Shown piece by piece: positions 26,483 through 36,196 of a stretch of 39,847 nucleotides of DNA. Source of the stretch: Bacteroidetes/Chlorobi group bacterium MS-B_bin-24 (lineage in GTDB: Bacteria; Bacteroidota; Ignavibacteria; Kapaibacteriales; UBA2268). Under the pieces are notes generated by a model. The model was given only the letters and a program-made list of their open reading frames with translations. It did not search any database and was not told where the DNA came from. Each line of letters begins with the position of its first letter. Position 1 is the first letter of the stretch. The translations under genes were made by a program, and so were the position numbers. The stretch spans positions 2,808 through 42,654 of the forward strand of contig RCNO01000021.1 of assembly GCA_003731685.1 (NCBI GenBank), read 5' to 3'.

Positions 26483-27460
26483 ATGAGCAAAATCGAAGTA
26501 GTTAATTTTGAACCAAAGTATAGGCAAATCTGGGACGATTTTGTCGAAAAGTCGAATAACGGAACACTTTTCCATTTACAATCTTTTTTGGATTATCACC
26601 CTGCGGGCAAATTTAATTTCCATCATTTAATGTTTTTCGAAAACCAGAAACTTCTTGCTGTTCTGCCCGGTGGAATTGTCGACAATAACATTTTCTGGTC
26701 GCCAGTTGGGGCAAGTTATGGCTCATTGGTAACCGAAGCCCTACCTTTCGAAAAGGCTTTGCAACTTGTAGACACAATGATGGAATATTTCGACAACGCT
26801 GGCTTTAAAGAGATTTTCTTAATCCCGCCCCCGATAATTTACAACAAAGTAATCACGCAAAATATTGAATATGCGATGCTTTACAGGAAGTTCGATTTCG
26901 AACTTCATTATATCAGCCATGCTATAAATCTTCGCTTTAACGGCGATTTCTTGTCTTCGTTCGATAAAACTGCAAGGAAAACAATTCGCAAAATCTTCCT
27001 CGAAGGTAAAATCAAAATCGAGCCAAGCGACGATTACCAAACCTTTAATGAAATACTCTTGAAAAATAAGGCAAAACACAATGCCCGCCCCACCCACTCA
27101 TTGGAAGATATGATTAGACTATCGAAACTTTTGCCCGATAAAGTTCGACTTAATATGGTATATTACGAAAACAAAGCAATTGCAGGTTCGTGGCTGTTCC
27201 TGTGCAATTCCAAAGTAGTACTTTGCTTCTACAATATGCTTCTCTACGAATATGAACACCTTAAACCTGTTTATTTAATTATGTACGAAACAGTTCGTTG
27301 GGCAATCGAAAACGGCTATGAATGGGTCGATATTGGTGTCTCGCAGGACACTAAGGCTGCGGACCCAATGACCCCAGCAATAAGTTTAATCAACTTCAAA
27401 GAGCGGTTTAATTCGCACGGCATCTTGAGAAGCACATACCACTACAAGTTCCGCGATTAA
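26483..27460 (+). CDS. FemAB/GNAT-like acyltransferase
   Basis: 'NGTLFHLQSFLDYHPAGKFNFHHLMFFENQKLLAVLPG'; C-terminal 'AIENGYEWVDIGVSQD...GILRSTYHYKFRD'. Confidence 0.7.
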   Translation: MSKIEVVNFEPKYRQIWDDFVEKSNNGTLFHLQSFLDYHPAGKFNFHHLMFFENQKLLAVLPGGIVDNNIFWSPVGASYGSLVTEALPFEKALQLVDTMMEYFDNAGFKEIFLIPPPIIYNKVITQNIEYAMLYRKFDFELHYISHAINLRFNGDFLSSFDKTARKTIRKIFLEGKIKIEPSDDYQTFNEILLKNKAKHNARPTHSLEDMIRLSKLLPDKVRLNMVYYENKAIAGSWLFLCNSKVVLCFYNMLLYEYEHLKPVYLIMYETVRWAIENGYEWVDIGVSQDTKAADPMTPAISLINFKERFNSHGILRSTYHYKFRD

Positions 27461-27461
27461 T

Positions 27462-28574
27462 ATGGACACAATCCGAGTTGATGTTCTTATCGTTGCTCTT
27501 AACAAAATTGAATTCGACGCCCGATTAACAAATTTTATAAACACCTTGTCTTCCAACAAATTTTCGATTGCCACTGTAACTTTGGATACAACTTATTCAT
27601 TGAATGTAATTTATTCAATCGGAATTGAACTCAACGAAAAGCTTAAAACAATTGAAAAAGCTTTGCTTTTCAACCGAAAAGCTTCGAAGTATTTTCATAA
27701 AATCATCCCACGATTTGTTCTCTGTTCCGATGTTTATTCTTTACCAGCGGGGAAATATTTCAAACAAAAGCACAATAGCCAGATAATTTACGATTCACGG
27801 GAAATTTACTCCGCATTAGCTTCCCTTCGCTCGAAAAAGTTCAAACAATTTATTTTAAAAACTTTCGAGAGCTATTTCGTGAAGTTTGTGGATAAAATCA
27901 TTGTAACGGGCGAACTCGATAAAGAAATTCTTGGAAAATTATTTCCTACGAAATCATTTGTAGTGATAAAAAACTATCCGTCCAGTGCCATTTTTCAATT
28001 TCAGAATAAAATTAATATACGCAAAGAATTGAACTTGCCACAGAGCTCCATCCTAATGGTTTACCAAGGCGTATTGCTCGAAGGACGGGGAATTGAACTC
28101 GGCATACAAGCACTAAAGTATAATGAACAACTCCATTTCATTATCCTGGGGAGCGGTGGAATGGAAACAAAATATAAGGCTTCTGCCAAATTGCTTGGTG
28201 TTGATGATAGAACTCATTTCCTTGGCAGCGTTCCCTACCGCCAACTTTACGACTACACATCAGATTGCGATGTCGGGTTGTGTATTATCGAGCCACTTTC
28301 TCTTTCCTATCAGTTAGCTTTGCCCAATAAGCTCTTTGAATATTGCCATTCTGGTCTCCCCGTCATCGCAACCAAGCTTCCTGCAATCGAGGATGTCTTC
28401 AAAAAATTCTCGCTTGGAGAACTTGTTTCCACCGACATCTCCCCCGATGAACTTGCAGAAAAAGCAGTGCTACTTGCAGAGCGAAAATCAGAATTCATTC
28501 CTCAATTGAAAATGGCTTCGCAAACTTTCTCTTGGGAACAACAAGAGCAAACAATTCTGGGCATCTTCCAATGA
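27462..28574 (+). CDS. Glycosyltransferase family 4-like
   Basis: 'YQGVLLEGRGIELGIQALKY', 'HFIILGSGGMETKYK', 'LPNKLFEYCHSGLPVIATKLP'. Confidence 0.88.
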   Translation: MDTIRVDVLIVALNKIEFDARLTNFINTLSSNKFSIATVTLDTTYSLNVIYSIGIELNEKLKTIEKALLFNRKASKYFHKIIPRFVLCSDVYSLPAGKYFKQKHNSQIIYDSREIYSALASLRSKKFKQFILKTFESYFVKFVDKIIVTGELDKEILGKLFPTKSFVVIKNYPSSAIFQFQNKINIRKELNLPQSSILMVYQGVLLEGRGIELGIQALKYNEQLHFIILGSGGMETKYKASAKLLGVDDRTHFLGSVPYRQLYDYTSDCDVGLCIIEPLSLSYQLALPNKLFEYCHSGLPVIATKLPAIEDVFKKFSLGELVSTDISPDELAEKAVLLAERKSEFIPQLKMASQTFSWEQQEQTILGIFQ

Positions 28575-29458
28575 TTTATCTCCTTCTAATTTTCCAGCAA
28601 TTCATTGCTTCGACAACGCACATCTTTGCCAAAAACTTAACATTCGAGCTACCTCCGGGCGTAATTCTGCTTCTACGAAGCTTTTTTGCTGTGCTTTTCT
28701 TTATCCTTTTACTCATACTCCGAAAACAAAAGCTATTTGTAATCCAACGTGAAGACTTTTACAAGTTCGTTGTCTTAGGGATTCTAAACATTCCGTTGAA
28801 CCAATATTTATTTTTTGTAAGCATAAAATTCACAACTGCACCAAACGTTGCCCTCGCTTACGCATTGAGTCCGATATTTATTTTGATTATTGCAGTGGCT
28901 TTTTTTCGGGAAAAAGCCGATTTAATTAAACTCATTGGAATAATTGTTGCATTCTTTGGTATATCGATAATTCTCATTGAAAAAGGAGTTTCGTTCAAGA
29001 GCGAATATTTTGTCGGGAATCTTCTTGCCCTTGTGGCAAGCATCTGCTGGGCATTATATTCAACTTACGGGAAAAATTTGATAAAAAAATATGGAAGCAT
29101 CTATACAACCGCAATGGCAATGACTTTTGGTTTTATCCTTTACTTGCCAATTTCACTTGTCCAAGAGGATTTTGTGAAATTAAACATTGTTCATCTTGTG
29201 CATCTTGCACAAATTCTTTACCTTGCATTGATGACCTCTGGCTTGGCATATTTGATTTGGTACCATGCATTGAAAAGGCTGCCTGCAAGCAATGTTGGTG
29301 TTTTCAACAACTTACAACCAGTTTTCACTACCATTTTGGCAGTGATATTTTTCCAACAAAAAATTTCGGCAACCTACATCGTTGGCGGTTTGATGGTAAT
29401 CATTGGCGTTATTTTGACCCAAAGGAACCACGCTGACGAAGAATCTCGTAAAGAATAA
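28571..29458 (+). CDS. EamA/DMT-family transporter
   Basis: About ten TM helices in two EamA repeats; ATGA overlap with the preceding glycosyltransferase. Confidence 0.88.
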   Translation: MIYLLLIFQQFIASTTHIFAKNLTFELPPGVILLLRSFFAVLFFILLLILRKQKLFVIQREDFYKFVVLGILNIPLNQYLFFVSIKFTTAPNVALAYALSPIFILIIAVAFFREKADLIKLIGIIVAFFGISIILIEKGVSFKSEYFVGNLLALVASICWALYSTYGKNLIKKYGSIYTTAMAMTFGFILYLPISLVQEDFVKLNIVHLVHLAQILYLALMTSGLAYLIWYHALKRLPASNVGVFNNLQPVFTTILAVIFFQQKISATYIVGGLMVIIGVILTQRNHADEESRKE

Positions 29459-30179
29459 TTCCAGCCGAAACCGAGGCGTTCAAAGACTCTACTTTGCCGA
29501 AAACCGGAATTTCAACAATGTAATCGCAATGTTTTAATACACTTTTGCTAAGCCCTTTCCCTTCGCTCCCAATAGCAACAACTATGGGTTGGTCGTAAAT
29601 CCCTTCGGTATAGATTCTACCACCTGTTGGTGCAGTTCCAACAATCCAAAAGCCTTTGGACTTCAAAAACTCCAATGCTTGGGAAGAACTGCTTACCCTT
29701 GCTACTGGTATGTTCAAAATCCCGCCAGCACTGGCTTTGATGACCGTGGCATTAACAGGTGCGGTTTCCTTTGTGGTCATAACCAATCCACCAACGCCCG
29801 CACATTCCGATGTCCGGGCAATGGCTCCAAGATTCTGCGGGTCCTGAATTCTGTCCAAAAACACCAGTACAGGATTATCTTGCCGCGAAAAAGCAATCTG
29901 GACAAGTTCTTCAAGTTCAAGATAATTTATTGGACTTATTAGAGCAATAACTCCTTGAGTATCTTCGCTCCTTACAAGTTCTTGTTCAAGACGATTGAAA
30001 TTCGTCTTTTCCAGCATCGAAACAGGAACATTGTTCTTTCGTGCAATCTGCACAATTCGGTCAATTTGATAGCCTTTCGAGCCAAACCGAATGTAAATTT
30101 TTTCAATCTTGATATTCCCAAGCCGTAAAGCTTCGACAACTGGATTTCTGCCGTAAATAATATCGGTCTTAATTTCCAT
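29409..30179 (-). CDS. rlmB: 23S rRNA (guanosine 2'-O) methyltransferase, RlmB/TrmH group 3
   Basis: 'IIYGRNPVVEALRLGN', 'LDRIQDPQNLGAIARTSECAGVGGLVM', 'AIGSEGKGLSKSVLKHCDYIVEIPVFGKVESLNASVSAGIILYE'. Confidence 0.93.
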   Translation of the reverse strand: MEIKTDIIYGRNPVVEALRLGNIKIEKIYIRFGSKGYQIDRIVQIARKNNVPVSMLEKTNFNRLEQELVRSEDTQGVIALISPINYLELEELVQIAFSRQDNPVLVFLDRIQDPQNLGAIARTSECAGVGGLVMTTKETAPVNATVIKASAGGILNIPVARVSSSSQALEFLKSKGFWIVGTAPTGGRIYTEGIYDQPIVVAIGSEGKGLSKSVLKHCDYIVEIPVFGKVESLNASVSAGIILYEILRQRGSFGSK

Positions 30180-31005
30180 ATTTTCGCTTTTTTTTCAACA
30201 AATACGAGGCTTCGGATGCAAAAATTTCCTTTGCCAAATTGAAATTGATAAATCTTGGTATTTCTACCGAATTTAACCCAAATTTATATTTATACACAGG
30301 ACGTATCAAAAAATACCGCTCATCAACAATTTCAAATGCAGTTGTGGAAACGATGTCCATAAATTTCTTTATGGTTAAGTTGATGGATTTCAAACGGCGA
30401 ACTTCCTCGGCGTCTGCCGGTCTGCCGTTTTTAATCACAAGATGAAAAAGTTTGCGTGGCATCCAATGAATATATGGGATTTTGCTGGCGAAATTCCCAA
30501 GTTGATGTTGATGCCCGCCAAATGGTGAATAATATGGCGGAAAAGTTACATACAAATAACCATCATCGTTCAGAAGTTCAGAAATCCGTCGCAATGCTAA
30601 TGATGGATTATCCAGATGTTCTATTACATCTCGCAGCAACACTAAGTCGAATTTTCCTTGCCAGTTAGGAGGTATTGGGTCGTTTAAAATATCGTGCCTT
30701 TGAAAATCAATATTAAAAGCAAACTCATCGGCAATTCTTTTGCCCGCCTGCAAACGACTTTCGGCAATATCTGTTGCTAAGCATACTTCGGCAGATTCTT
30801 GTGCAAAAGCGAAAAGAACACCGCCTTCGGCGCTGCCAATTTCGCAAATTGCTTTTCCAGCAATTCGTATTCCCAACGATTTCAAGTAGGGAATTATATA
30901 ATCCAAAGCAAGTTGATACTGGTATTTCCAAAAATAGGAATTATACCAGCTCAAACCCATTTCGTCTATTTTCTTTAAAACTTCTTCTTTTTTCAATTTT
31001 TCCAA
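30169..31005 (-). CDS. Class I SAM-dependent methyltransferase
   Basis: 'AICEIGSAEGGVLFAFA', 'FDLVLLRDVIEHLDNPSLALRRISELLNDDGYLYVTFPPYYSPFGGHQHQLG'. Confidence 0.85.
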   Translation of the reverse strand: MEKLKKEEVLKKIDEMGLSWYNSYFWKYQYQLALDYIIPYLKSLGIRIAGKAICEIGSAEGGVLFAFAQESAEVCLATDIAESRLQAGKRIADEFAFNIDFQRHDILNDPIPPNWQGKFDLVLLRDVIEHLDNPSLALRRISELLNDDGYLYVTFPPYYSPFGGHQHQLGNFASKIPYIHWMPRKLFHLVIKNGRPADAEEVRRLKSINLTIKKFMDIVSTTAFEIVDERYFLIRPVYKYKFGLNSVEIPRFINFNLAKEIFASEASYLLKKKRKYGN

Positions 31006-31062
31006 ATTTTATAACTTAAATTTTTTAAATTAACGACTTTATTGATGTAAAATTTTGAGAAT

Positions 31063-32208
31063 ATGAAAATTGCATATTTATCGACTTTTTATCCGTTTCG
31101 GGGTGGCATTGCCCAATTTAACGCTCGTTTGCTGAAAGCCCTTTCTCGCTATGCAGAAGTCACAGCATTCACTTTTAAGCGGCAATATCCATCCTTGCTT
31201 TTTCCGGGCAAAAGCCAGTACGTCCAAGAAGGAGATAACCCCGAAAAAGTCAATTCAATCCCGCTTCTGGATACAATCAATCCTTTTTCATACTTTAAAA
31301 CGGCTAAAATAATCAGAAAATATAATCCAGACATAACCATTACAAAATATTGGATGCCTTTTTTCGCTCCTTCGCTTGGTTATGTCCTACGGAAATTAAA
31401 GAAAACATCTTTCAATGTCTCAATTCTCGATAATGTTGAACCTCACGAGAATTTCCCCTTTTCACGCACTCTGACGAAATTCTTTTTGACTCAAAACCAT
31501 TTGCTAATTGTGATGAGCGAGGCAGTTGAAAAAGATTTGCTGAAAATTTTCCCCGAAGCACGATACATCCGCTTGCAACATGCTTTGTACGACAATTTTG
31601 GCAATAAAGTCGACAAACAAGAAGCAAGAATTCAACTTGGCTTGCCTTTGGACAAAAAAATCTTGCTGTCTTTTGGATTCATTCGGGAGTACAAAGGTCT
31701 CGATATCCTCTTGGAATCGCTTTCTCTTCTTCCCAATGAGTACCATCTGGTTGTTGCTGGCGAACCTTATACCAATTTTGAAAAGTATAGCAAAATAATT
31801 CAAAGCAATAACTTAAGCGAAAGGATTAGTTTGTTCGTGCGATTCATTGCCGAGCAGGAAGTGCCATTATTCTTCTCTTCGGCTGATGTTTGCGTTTTGC
31901 CTTACAAGTCTGCAACACAAAGTGGGATTGTTGGCATTGCTTACAACTTCGATTTGCCTGTTATTGCTTCTTCTGCTGGGGGGCTTGCAGAAATGATTAC
32001 ACCTTTTGGTTCAGGTTTGGTTGTTGAAAAATGCACTCCTCAAAACCTCGCAAATGCTATCGTTCGATTTTTTTCGATGGACAGAGAAAATTTTATCTCT
32101 GGAATTAACAAGTACAAAGCAATTGCTAACTGGGACTACTTTGCCAAAAAGATAATTGACGAGTATAATTTTTTCGTTTCGAGCAAAACTAAATCGAACT
32201 TCGCATAA
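31063..32208 (+). CDS. Glycosyltransferase family 4-like
   Basis: 'YLSTFYPFRGGIAQFNARLLKAL', 'ILLSFGFIREYKGLDILLESLSLLP', 'CVLPYKSATQSGIVGIAYNFDLPVIASSAGGLAE'. Confidence 0.9.
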   Translation: MKIAYLSTFYPFRGGIAQFNARLLKALSRYAEVTAFTFKRQYPSLLFPGKSQYVQEGDNPEKVNSIPLLDTINPFSYFKTAKIIRKYNPDITITKYWMPFFAPSLGYVLRKLKKTSFNVSILDNVEPHENFPFSRTLTKFFLTQNHLLIVMSEAVEKDLLKIFPEARYIRLQHALYDNFGNKVDKQEARIQLGLPLDKKILLSFGFIREYKGLDILLESLSLLPNEYHLVVAGEPYTNFEKYSKIIQSNNLSERISLFVRFIAEQEVPLFFSSADVCVLPYKSATQSGIVGIAYNFDLPVIASSAGGLAEMITPFGSGLVVEKCTPQNLANAIVRFFSMDRENFISGINKYKAIANWDYFAKKIIDEYNFFVSSKTKSNFA

Positions 32209-33166
32209 TATCGTGCAATCGAATCACACCAATACACTTATTTTCGTCATCGACAACAGGCAGAACATTTATCTGGCTCTCGCGTTGCTCCATCAAAGCC
32301 AAAGCCTCGCCCAATAGAGCGGAAGGATGCACTTTAACAGGATTCGGGGTCATCACATCCGAAACTTTCAGCTGATTTATGTCCTCGAACCTTTGGAGAG
32401 TTCGGCGAACATCCCCATCGGTTATAATGCCTTTTAATTTCTGATTGTCATCGACAACACAAACGCATCCAAGTTTCTTGTTAGTTATTTCAATCACTGC
32501 TTCACGGAAAGAATTTTCGGGCTTGATCAATGGTAAATGGTTATCCTTATGCATCACATCTTCGACACGAAGAATAAGGTTCCTCCCAAGCTGACCAAGA
32601 GGATGCTGTCGTGCAAAATCTTCGAGCGTAAAATTCTTCAACTTCATCAAGCAAGCTGCAAGCGCGTCGCCAACTGCAAGAGCAACCATTGCACTGGACG
32701 TTGGAACAATATTCAGTGGACAAGCCTCTCGCTCCACTTGGGCTATTATCGAAACATCCGACTCTTTGGCAAGAAACGAATTCGGATTACCAACGATAGA
32801 AATAATTTTAGCCCCTCGATTTTTCAAAAAAGGAACCAACTGGACAATTTCTTCGGTCGAGCCACTTTTAGAAAGCAAAATCACAAGGTCATCTTTCGAA
32901 ACTATACCAATGTCCCCATGCAAAGCATCGACCGAATGCATAAACACACAGGGGAAACCAATGCTCAACAATGTGCCCGCAATTTTTCGCCCGATGATTC
33001 CGCTTTTACCAATTCCCGAGACAATGATTTTCCGTGCATCGAGTATGTATTCAATAGCTCGAACAAAGCTCACGTCGAGCGATTTTTGCAGTTGAACAAG
33101 AGAATCAATTTCAATTTGCAAAGTTTCCCTTGCAAACTTTAAAATATCGTCTTTTGATATGTTCAT
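32189..33166 (-). CDS. kdsD: D-arabinose-5-phosphate isomerase (KpsF/KdsD) with SIS domain and CBS pair
   Basis: 'IIVSGIGKSGIIGRKIAGTLLSIGFPCVFMHSVDALHGDIG', 'DFARQHPLGQLGRNLILRVEDVMH'; start at MNISKDD. Confidence 0.93.
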   Translation of the reverse strand: MNISKDDILKFARETLQIEIDSLVQLQKSLDVSFVRAIEYILDARKIIVSGIGKSGIIGRKIAGTLLSIGFPCVFMHSVDALHGDIGIVSKDDLVILLSKSGSTEEIVQLVPFLKNRGAKIISIVGNPNSFLAKESDVSIIAQVEREACPLNIVPTSSAMVALAVGDALAACLMKLKNFTLEDFARQHPLGQLGRNLILRVEDVMHKDNHLPLIKPENSFREAVIEITNKKLGCVCVVDDNQKLKGIITDGDVRRTLQRFEDINQLKVSDVMTPNPVKVHPSALLGEALALMEQRESQINVLPVVDDENKCIGVIRLHDIMRSSI

Positions 33167-33179
33167 AATCACTCCAGAA

Positions 33180-33524
33180 TTAACCTGGTGGCCAAGCAAA
33201 CTTCCGCCCACCGAGTAGATGCAAATGGAGATGATAAACAGCTTGTCCTGCGTCCTTGTTGCAGTTAATCACAAGACGGTAGCCCGAGTCGGCAACGTCA
33301 AAATCCCGAGCAAGTTTCTTTGCAACAACAAACAACTTGCCAATCAAAGGAGCATCTTCATCGGCAATATCATTTGAAGTTGGTATCTCCTTCTTTGGTA
33401 TTATCAAGATGTGAACTGGGGCTTGTGGTGCAATATCTTTAAATGCAAGAACTTCGTCATCTTCGTAAACAATTTCTGCTGGAATTTCCTTTTTGATGAT
33501 TTTGCCAAAAATTGTCTCGCCCAT
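33180..33524 (-). CDS. HIT-family hydrolase
   Basis: '[43 protein letters not shown]' and histidine triad '[14 protein letters not shown]'. Confidence 0.95.
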   Translation of the reverse strand: MGETIFGKIIKKEIPAEIVYEDDEVLAFKDIAPQAPVHILIIPKKEIPTSNDIADEDAPLIGKLFVVAKKLARDFDVADSGYRLVINCNKDAGQAVYHLHLHLLGGRKFAWPPG

Positions 33525-33601
33525 CGTTATTCTTTCTTTTTGAATTTGCAAATTAAAAAAACTTTGCGAAATAGAAATGTTTGGGAACATTTTTCATTAA
33601 A

Positions 33602-33624
33602 GTAGGGGCGAATAATTATTTGCA
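33602..33624. repeat. Possible decayed palindromic repeat, GTAGGGGCGAATAATTATTTGCAC
   Basis: GCGAATAATTATTtGC is an inverted repeat with one mismatch pair, with GTAGGGG on the left only. Confidence 0.35.
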
Positions 33625-33696
33625 CATAAAAAATAATAAATCATTATCTGGTGTTACTCGAAAACCAGATTTCCTGACTCAAACGGAATTCATTAT

Positions 33697-33733
33697 AAAA
33701 AGACATCGGATGTTTTTTAAACATCCGATGTCT
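33697..33733 (-). terminator. Intrinsic terminator of the tsaE transcription unit
   Basis: Perfect 15-bp stem AGACATCGGATGTTT/AAACATCCGATGTCT with 3-nt loop, followed by TTTTATAATG on the minus strand. Confidence 0.85.
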
Positions 33734-33795
33734 GGAAAAGTTTTTAGGTTCAATTCATCAATTACCCCAACAAGAGAGCAAATTATGATAAAATT

Positions 33796-34245
33796 TTAGC
33801 TTTCAACTCGGCTGATAATCACAATCCTGTGATTTTCATTTTCTTCCACATTTTTAAACTCCACAATGTAATACGGAGGCGAAAGTAAATCAATCACTTT
33901 ATCTGCCCACTCGATTAAGAAAATGGAGTTTGGCGTACCTAAAAGTTCATTGAAACCAAGTTCAACAAGTTCTTCACGATTTTTAATCCGATACAAATCA
34001 ATATGTATTAGATTGAATTCCTTATTAGCAAGGTTACCTGTATATTGATTCATTATCGTGAATGTAGGGCTGGTAACAATTTCGTCAACTTTAAAATACT
34101 TGCATATTGCCTGAATAAAAAGGGTTTTCCCCGAGCCGAGTGGTCCAATAAGCCCAACGACATCGCCGGGCAATAAAATTCTTGCAAAATCCGTTGCGAT
34201 TTGAATTGTTTCGGATTCACTTTTGGATAAATGACTTCCTAACAT
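33796..34245 (-). CDS. tsaE: tRNA threonylcarbamoyladenosine biosynthesis ATPase TsaE
   Basis: 'GDVVGLIGPLGSGKTLFIQAI', 'VTSPTFTIMNQY', 'HIDLYRI', 'FLIEWADKV'. Confidence 0.95.
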   Translation of the reverse strand: MLGSHLSKSESETIQIATDFARILLPGDVVGLIGPLGSGKTLFIQAICKYFKVDEIVTSPTFTIMNQYTGNLANKEFNLIHIDLYRIKNREELVELGFNELLGTPNSIFLIEWADKVIDLLSPPYYIVEFKNVEENENHRIVIISRVES

Positions 34246-34248
34246 ATT

Positions 34249-35607
34249 TTATCTTTTAATTTGAACAGTAAAAGCAAAATTAAATGAAGACTGTGGTTTC
34301 CAAGGTATTTCGAATAGTAATCGTTGCGGTTGCTTTTCTTTGGGCTTAATGTTCGAATTGACCAACTCGAAGGAGGAGTTTTCTAAATACTCAATTTCAC
34401 ACGATGTCTCGCTCTTTTTGAAATTTTTTATCAACAATTCCATTCTTACTTCTTGGAGATTTTCCGAAATGGTTCGCGTTTCGTTGGAAATTACCTGAAT
34501 CGAAATATCGGTTGCCTTCCCGACAAATGTTTCTACTTGTTCCCCTTCCAACGAACTGCGAATGTTGTTTTGTCCAACAAATTCAACATCATTTTTGCTG
34601 GTGAAGTAAAAATCGGCTTGGCCACGAGGAATAAGAAAGCCAAGATTATTTGCTTTTGAATTGACAAAGGAAACTAAAATATAAGGATTATCACGAGTGT
34701 TTGGCTGTGTCCAAGTATTTAAAGTATATCTAAATGTTTTTTTGTATGGAACATTGCTCGCAGAAAAGATCTTAAGCAGCTTGGTTTCGCCATCATTCAA
34801 ACTCACGCTTTGAGGGAAGTCGTATTTGTAGTACTCAAACGAAGGTGTTTCGGCAACCGACCTACTAAATTCGGACGTTGCGGCGAGCTTTTCCATTCTG
34901 TAATCATAAGTTGGAGCACTTTTTGTCAAAATTTCCCCTTCGACAATGCTGAGCCGGACATTCGTAAAATCCATCCCCGAAAAATTTTGCAAATTAGCAT
35001 AAGCAGAGATTGAAAGCTTTTGGTTCTGTTCGTCGAGATAGATGAAATACTTTGTTGTCCAAGAAAGGCCACGGGTATGATAAACAAGGAATGCAGAGTT
35101 TAAACCCGACCTACGAGGCTTTAAAATCCATTTCGCAATAGGCTTGGCTTGATAATCCAAAGGATAATTGTTTATCAAAATCGAATAGCCTTCGAGGTCT
35201 TTGACGAAAAGGGAGCTTCCATCGTCAAGGTTCAAAGCGATTTCGTCTTCGCCAACTAAAACCAGTTTCCCCTTTTGGCTAAGTTTTTGCGGCTGAATCA
35301 AATTCACTTCTTTCCCAATTGCATTTCGTAGTGCTGTGTTGAAATCAACTTTCTTTAAGTCGATAGATTGCTCCAAAATTTCTCCATCGAACAACAAATT
35401 GAAAGAATTTTCCACAAGGTCTTTGGGAAATTTATCGAAAACGAGCCGAGTATAATCGGCAGAGGCATTAAATTCGATTTGCTGCTTTACAATTGCATAG
35501 TTGCTCTGGTAAAGGGTCAAACTCGTGGAATTAATTTTGACCTCTTGCGAAAAAATTGCAATGCACACCAACGGAATTATTGCTAACGATAAAAAAGAAC
35601 TCTTCAT
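34249..35607 (-). CDS. DUF4139-like secreted protein (mucoidy-inhibitor A-related)
   Basis: 'SFLVYHTRGLSWTTKYFIYLDEQNQKLSISAYANLQNFSGMDFTNVRLSIVEGE'; signal peptide starting MKSSFLSLAIIPLVC. Confidence 0.75.
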   Translation of the reverse strand: MKSSFLSLAIIPLVCIAIFSQEVKINSTSLTLYQSNYAIVKQQIEFNASADYTRLVFDKFPKDLVENSFNLLFDGEILEQSIDLKKVDFNTALRNAIGKEVNLIQPQKLSQKGKLVLVGEDEIALNLDDGSSLFVKDLEGYSILINNYPLDYQAKPIAKWILKPRRSGLNSAFLVYHTRGLSWTTKYFIYLDEQNQKLSISAYANLQNFSGMDFTNVRLSIVEGEILTKSAPTYDYRMEKLAATSEFSRSVAETPSFEYYKYDFPQSVSLNDGETKLLKIFSASNVPYKKTFRYTLNTWTQPNTRDNPYILVSFVNSKANNLGFLIPRGQADFYFTSKNDVEFVGQNNIRSSLEGEQVETFVGKATDISIQVISNETRTISENLQEVRMELLIKNFKKSETSCEIEYLENSSFELVNSNIKPKEKQPQRLLFEIPWKPQSSFNFAFTVQIKR

Positions 35608-35628
35608 AGCCACCTCGAAATTGTTTAA

Positions 35629-35636
35629 TAATTTTG
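35629..35636 (+). promoter_or_regulatory. Candidate TAnnTTTG element for kdsC
   Basis: TAATTTTG 22 nt upstream of the start codon; no clear -33 element. Confidence 0.35.
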
Positions 35637-35658
35637 TACTTACAAAAAAAAGCAATTT

Positions 35659-36177
35659 ATGGAAAGTAATTTAAAAGAAAAATTAAAAAAAATTAAATTA
35701 GTTGTTATGGATGTAGATGGAACATTAACCGATGGTCGGGTTTACTATTCCAAAAATGGCGAAGAGCTCAAAGCTTTTTCTATACGAGACGGGATGGGCA
35801 TTGAACTGCTTCATCACAACGGAATTGCCACTGCTATAATCACAACAGAAACATCGCAAATAGTAACCGCTCGTGCGATGAAATTAAAAATCGAGCACGT
35901 TATCTTGGGGTCAAAGAACAAATTGAAAGACTTGATTGCATTGTGCGAAGAAATTCAAATAAATTTAGACGAAGTTGCCTTCATTGGCGACGATATCAAC
36001 GATATTCCTGCTCTCCAATCTGCTGGTTTTTCTGCTTGTCCCAACGACGCAATAAAATATGTTAAAGAGAAAGTCGACTTTATTAGTGCGTACAATGGTG
36101 GCAACGGAGCAGTACGCGAAATTATAGAATTAATTTTGGAAGCAAAAGAAAAGGAAATTGTTTTCCCAGTAAGTTAA
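35659..36177 (+). CDS. kdsC: 3-deoxy-D-manno-octulosonate 8-phosphate phosphatase (KdsC, HAD family)
   Basis: 'LVVMDVDGTLTDGRVYYSKNGEELKAFSIRDGMGIELL', 'VAFIGDDINDIPAL'. Confidence 0.92.
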   Translation: MESNLKEKLKKIKLVVMDVDGTLTDGRVYYSKNGEELKAFSIRDGMGIELLHHNGIATAIITTETSQIVTARAMKLKIEHVILGSKNKLKDLIALCEEIQINLDEVAFIGDDINDIPALQSAGFSACPNDAIKYVKEKVDFISAYNGGNGAVREIIELILEAKEKEIVFPVS

Positions 36178-36196
36178 ATAAATAAAGGAGGAAAAG

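Noticed and set aside
32537-33142. 201-aa plus-strand ORF inside kdsD
   Set aside because: Antisense to a clear KpsF/KdsD gene; no family resemblance.
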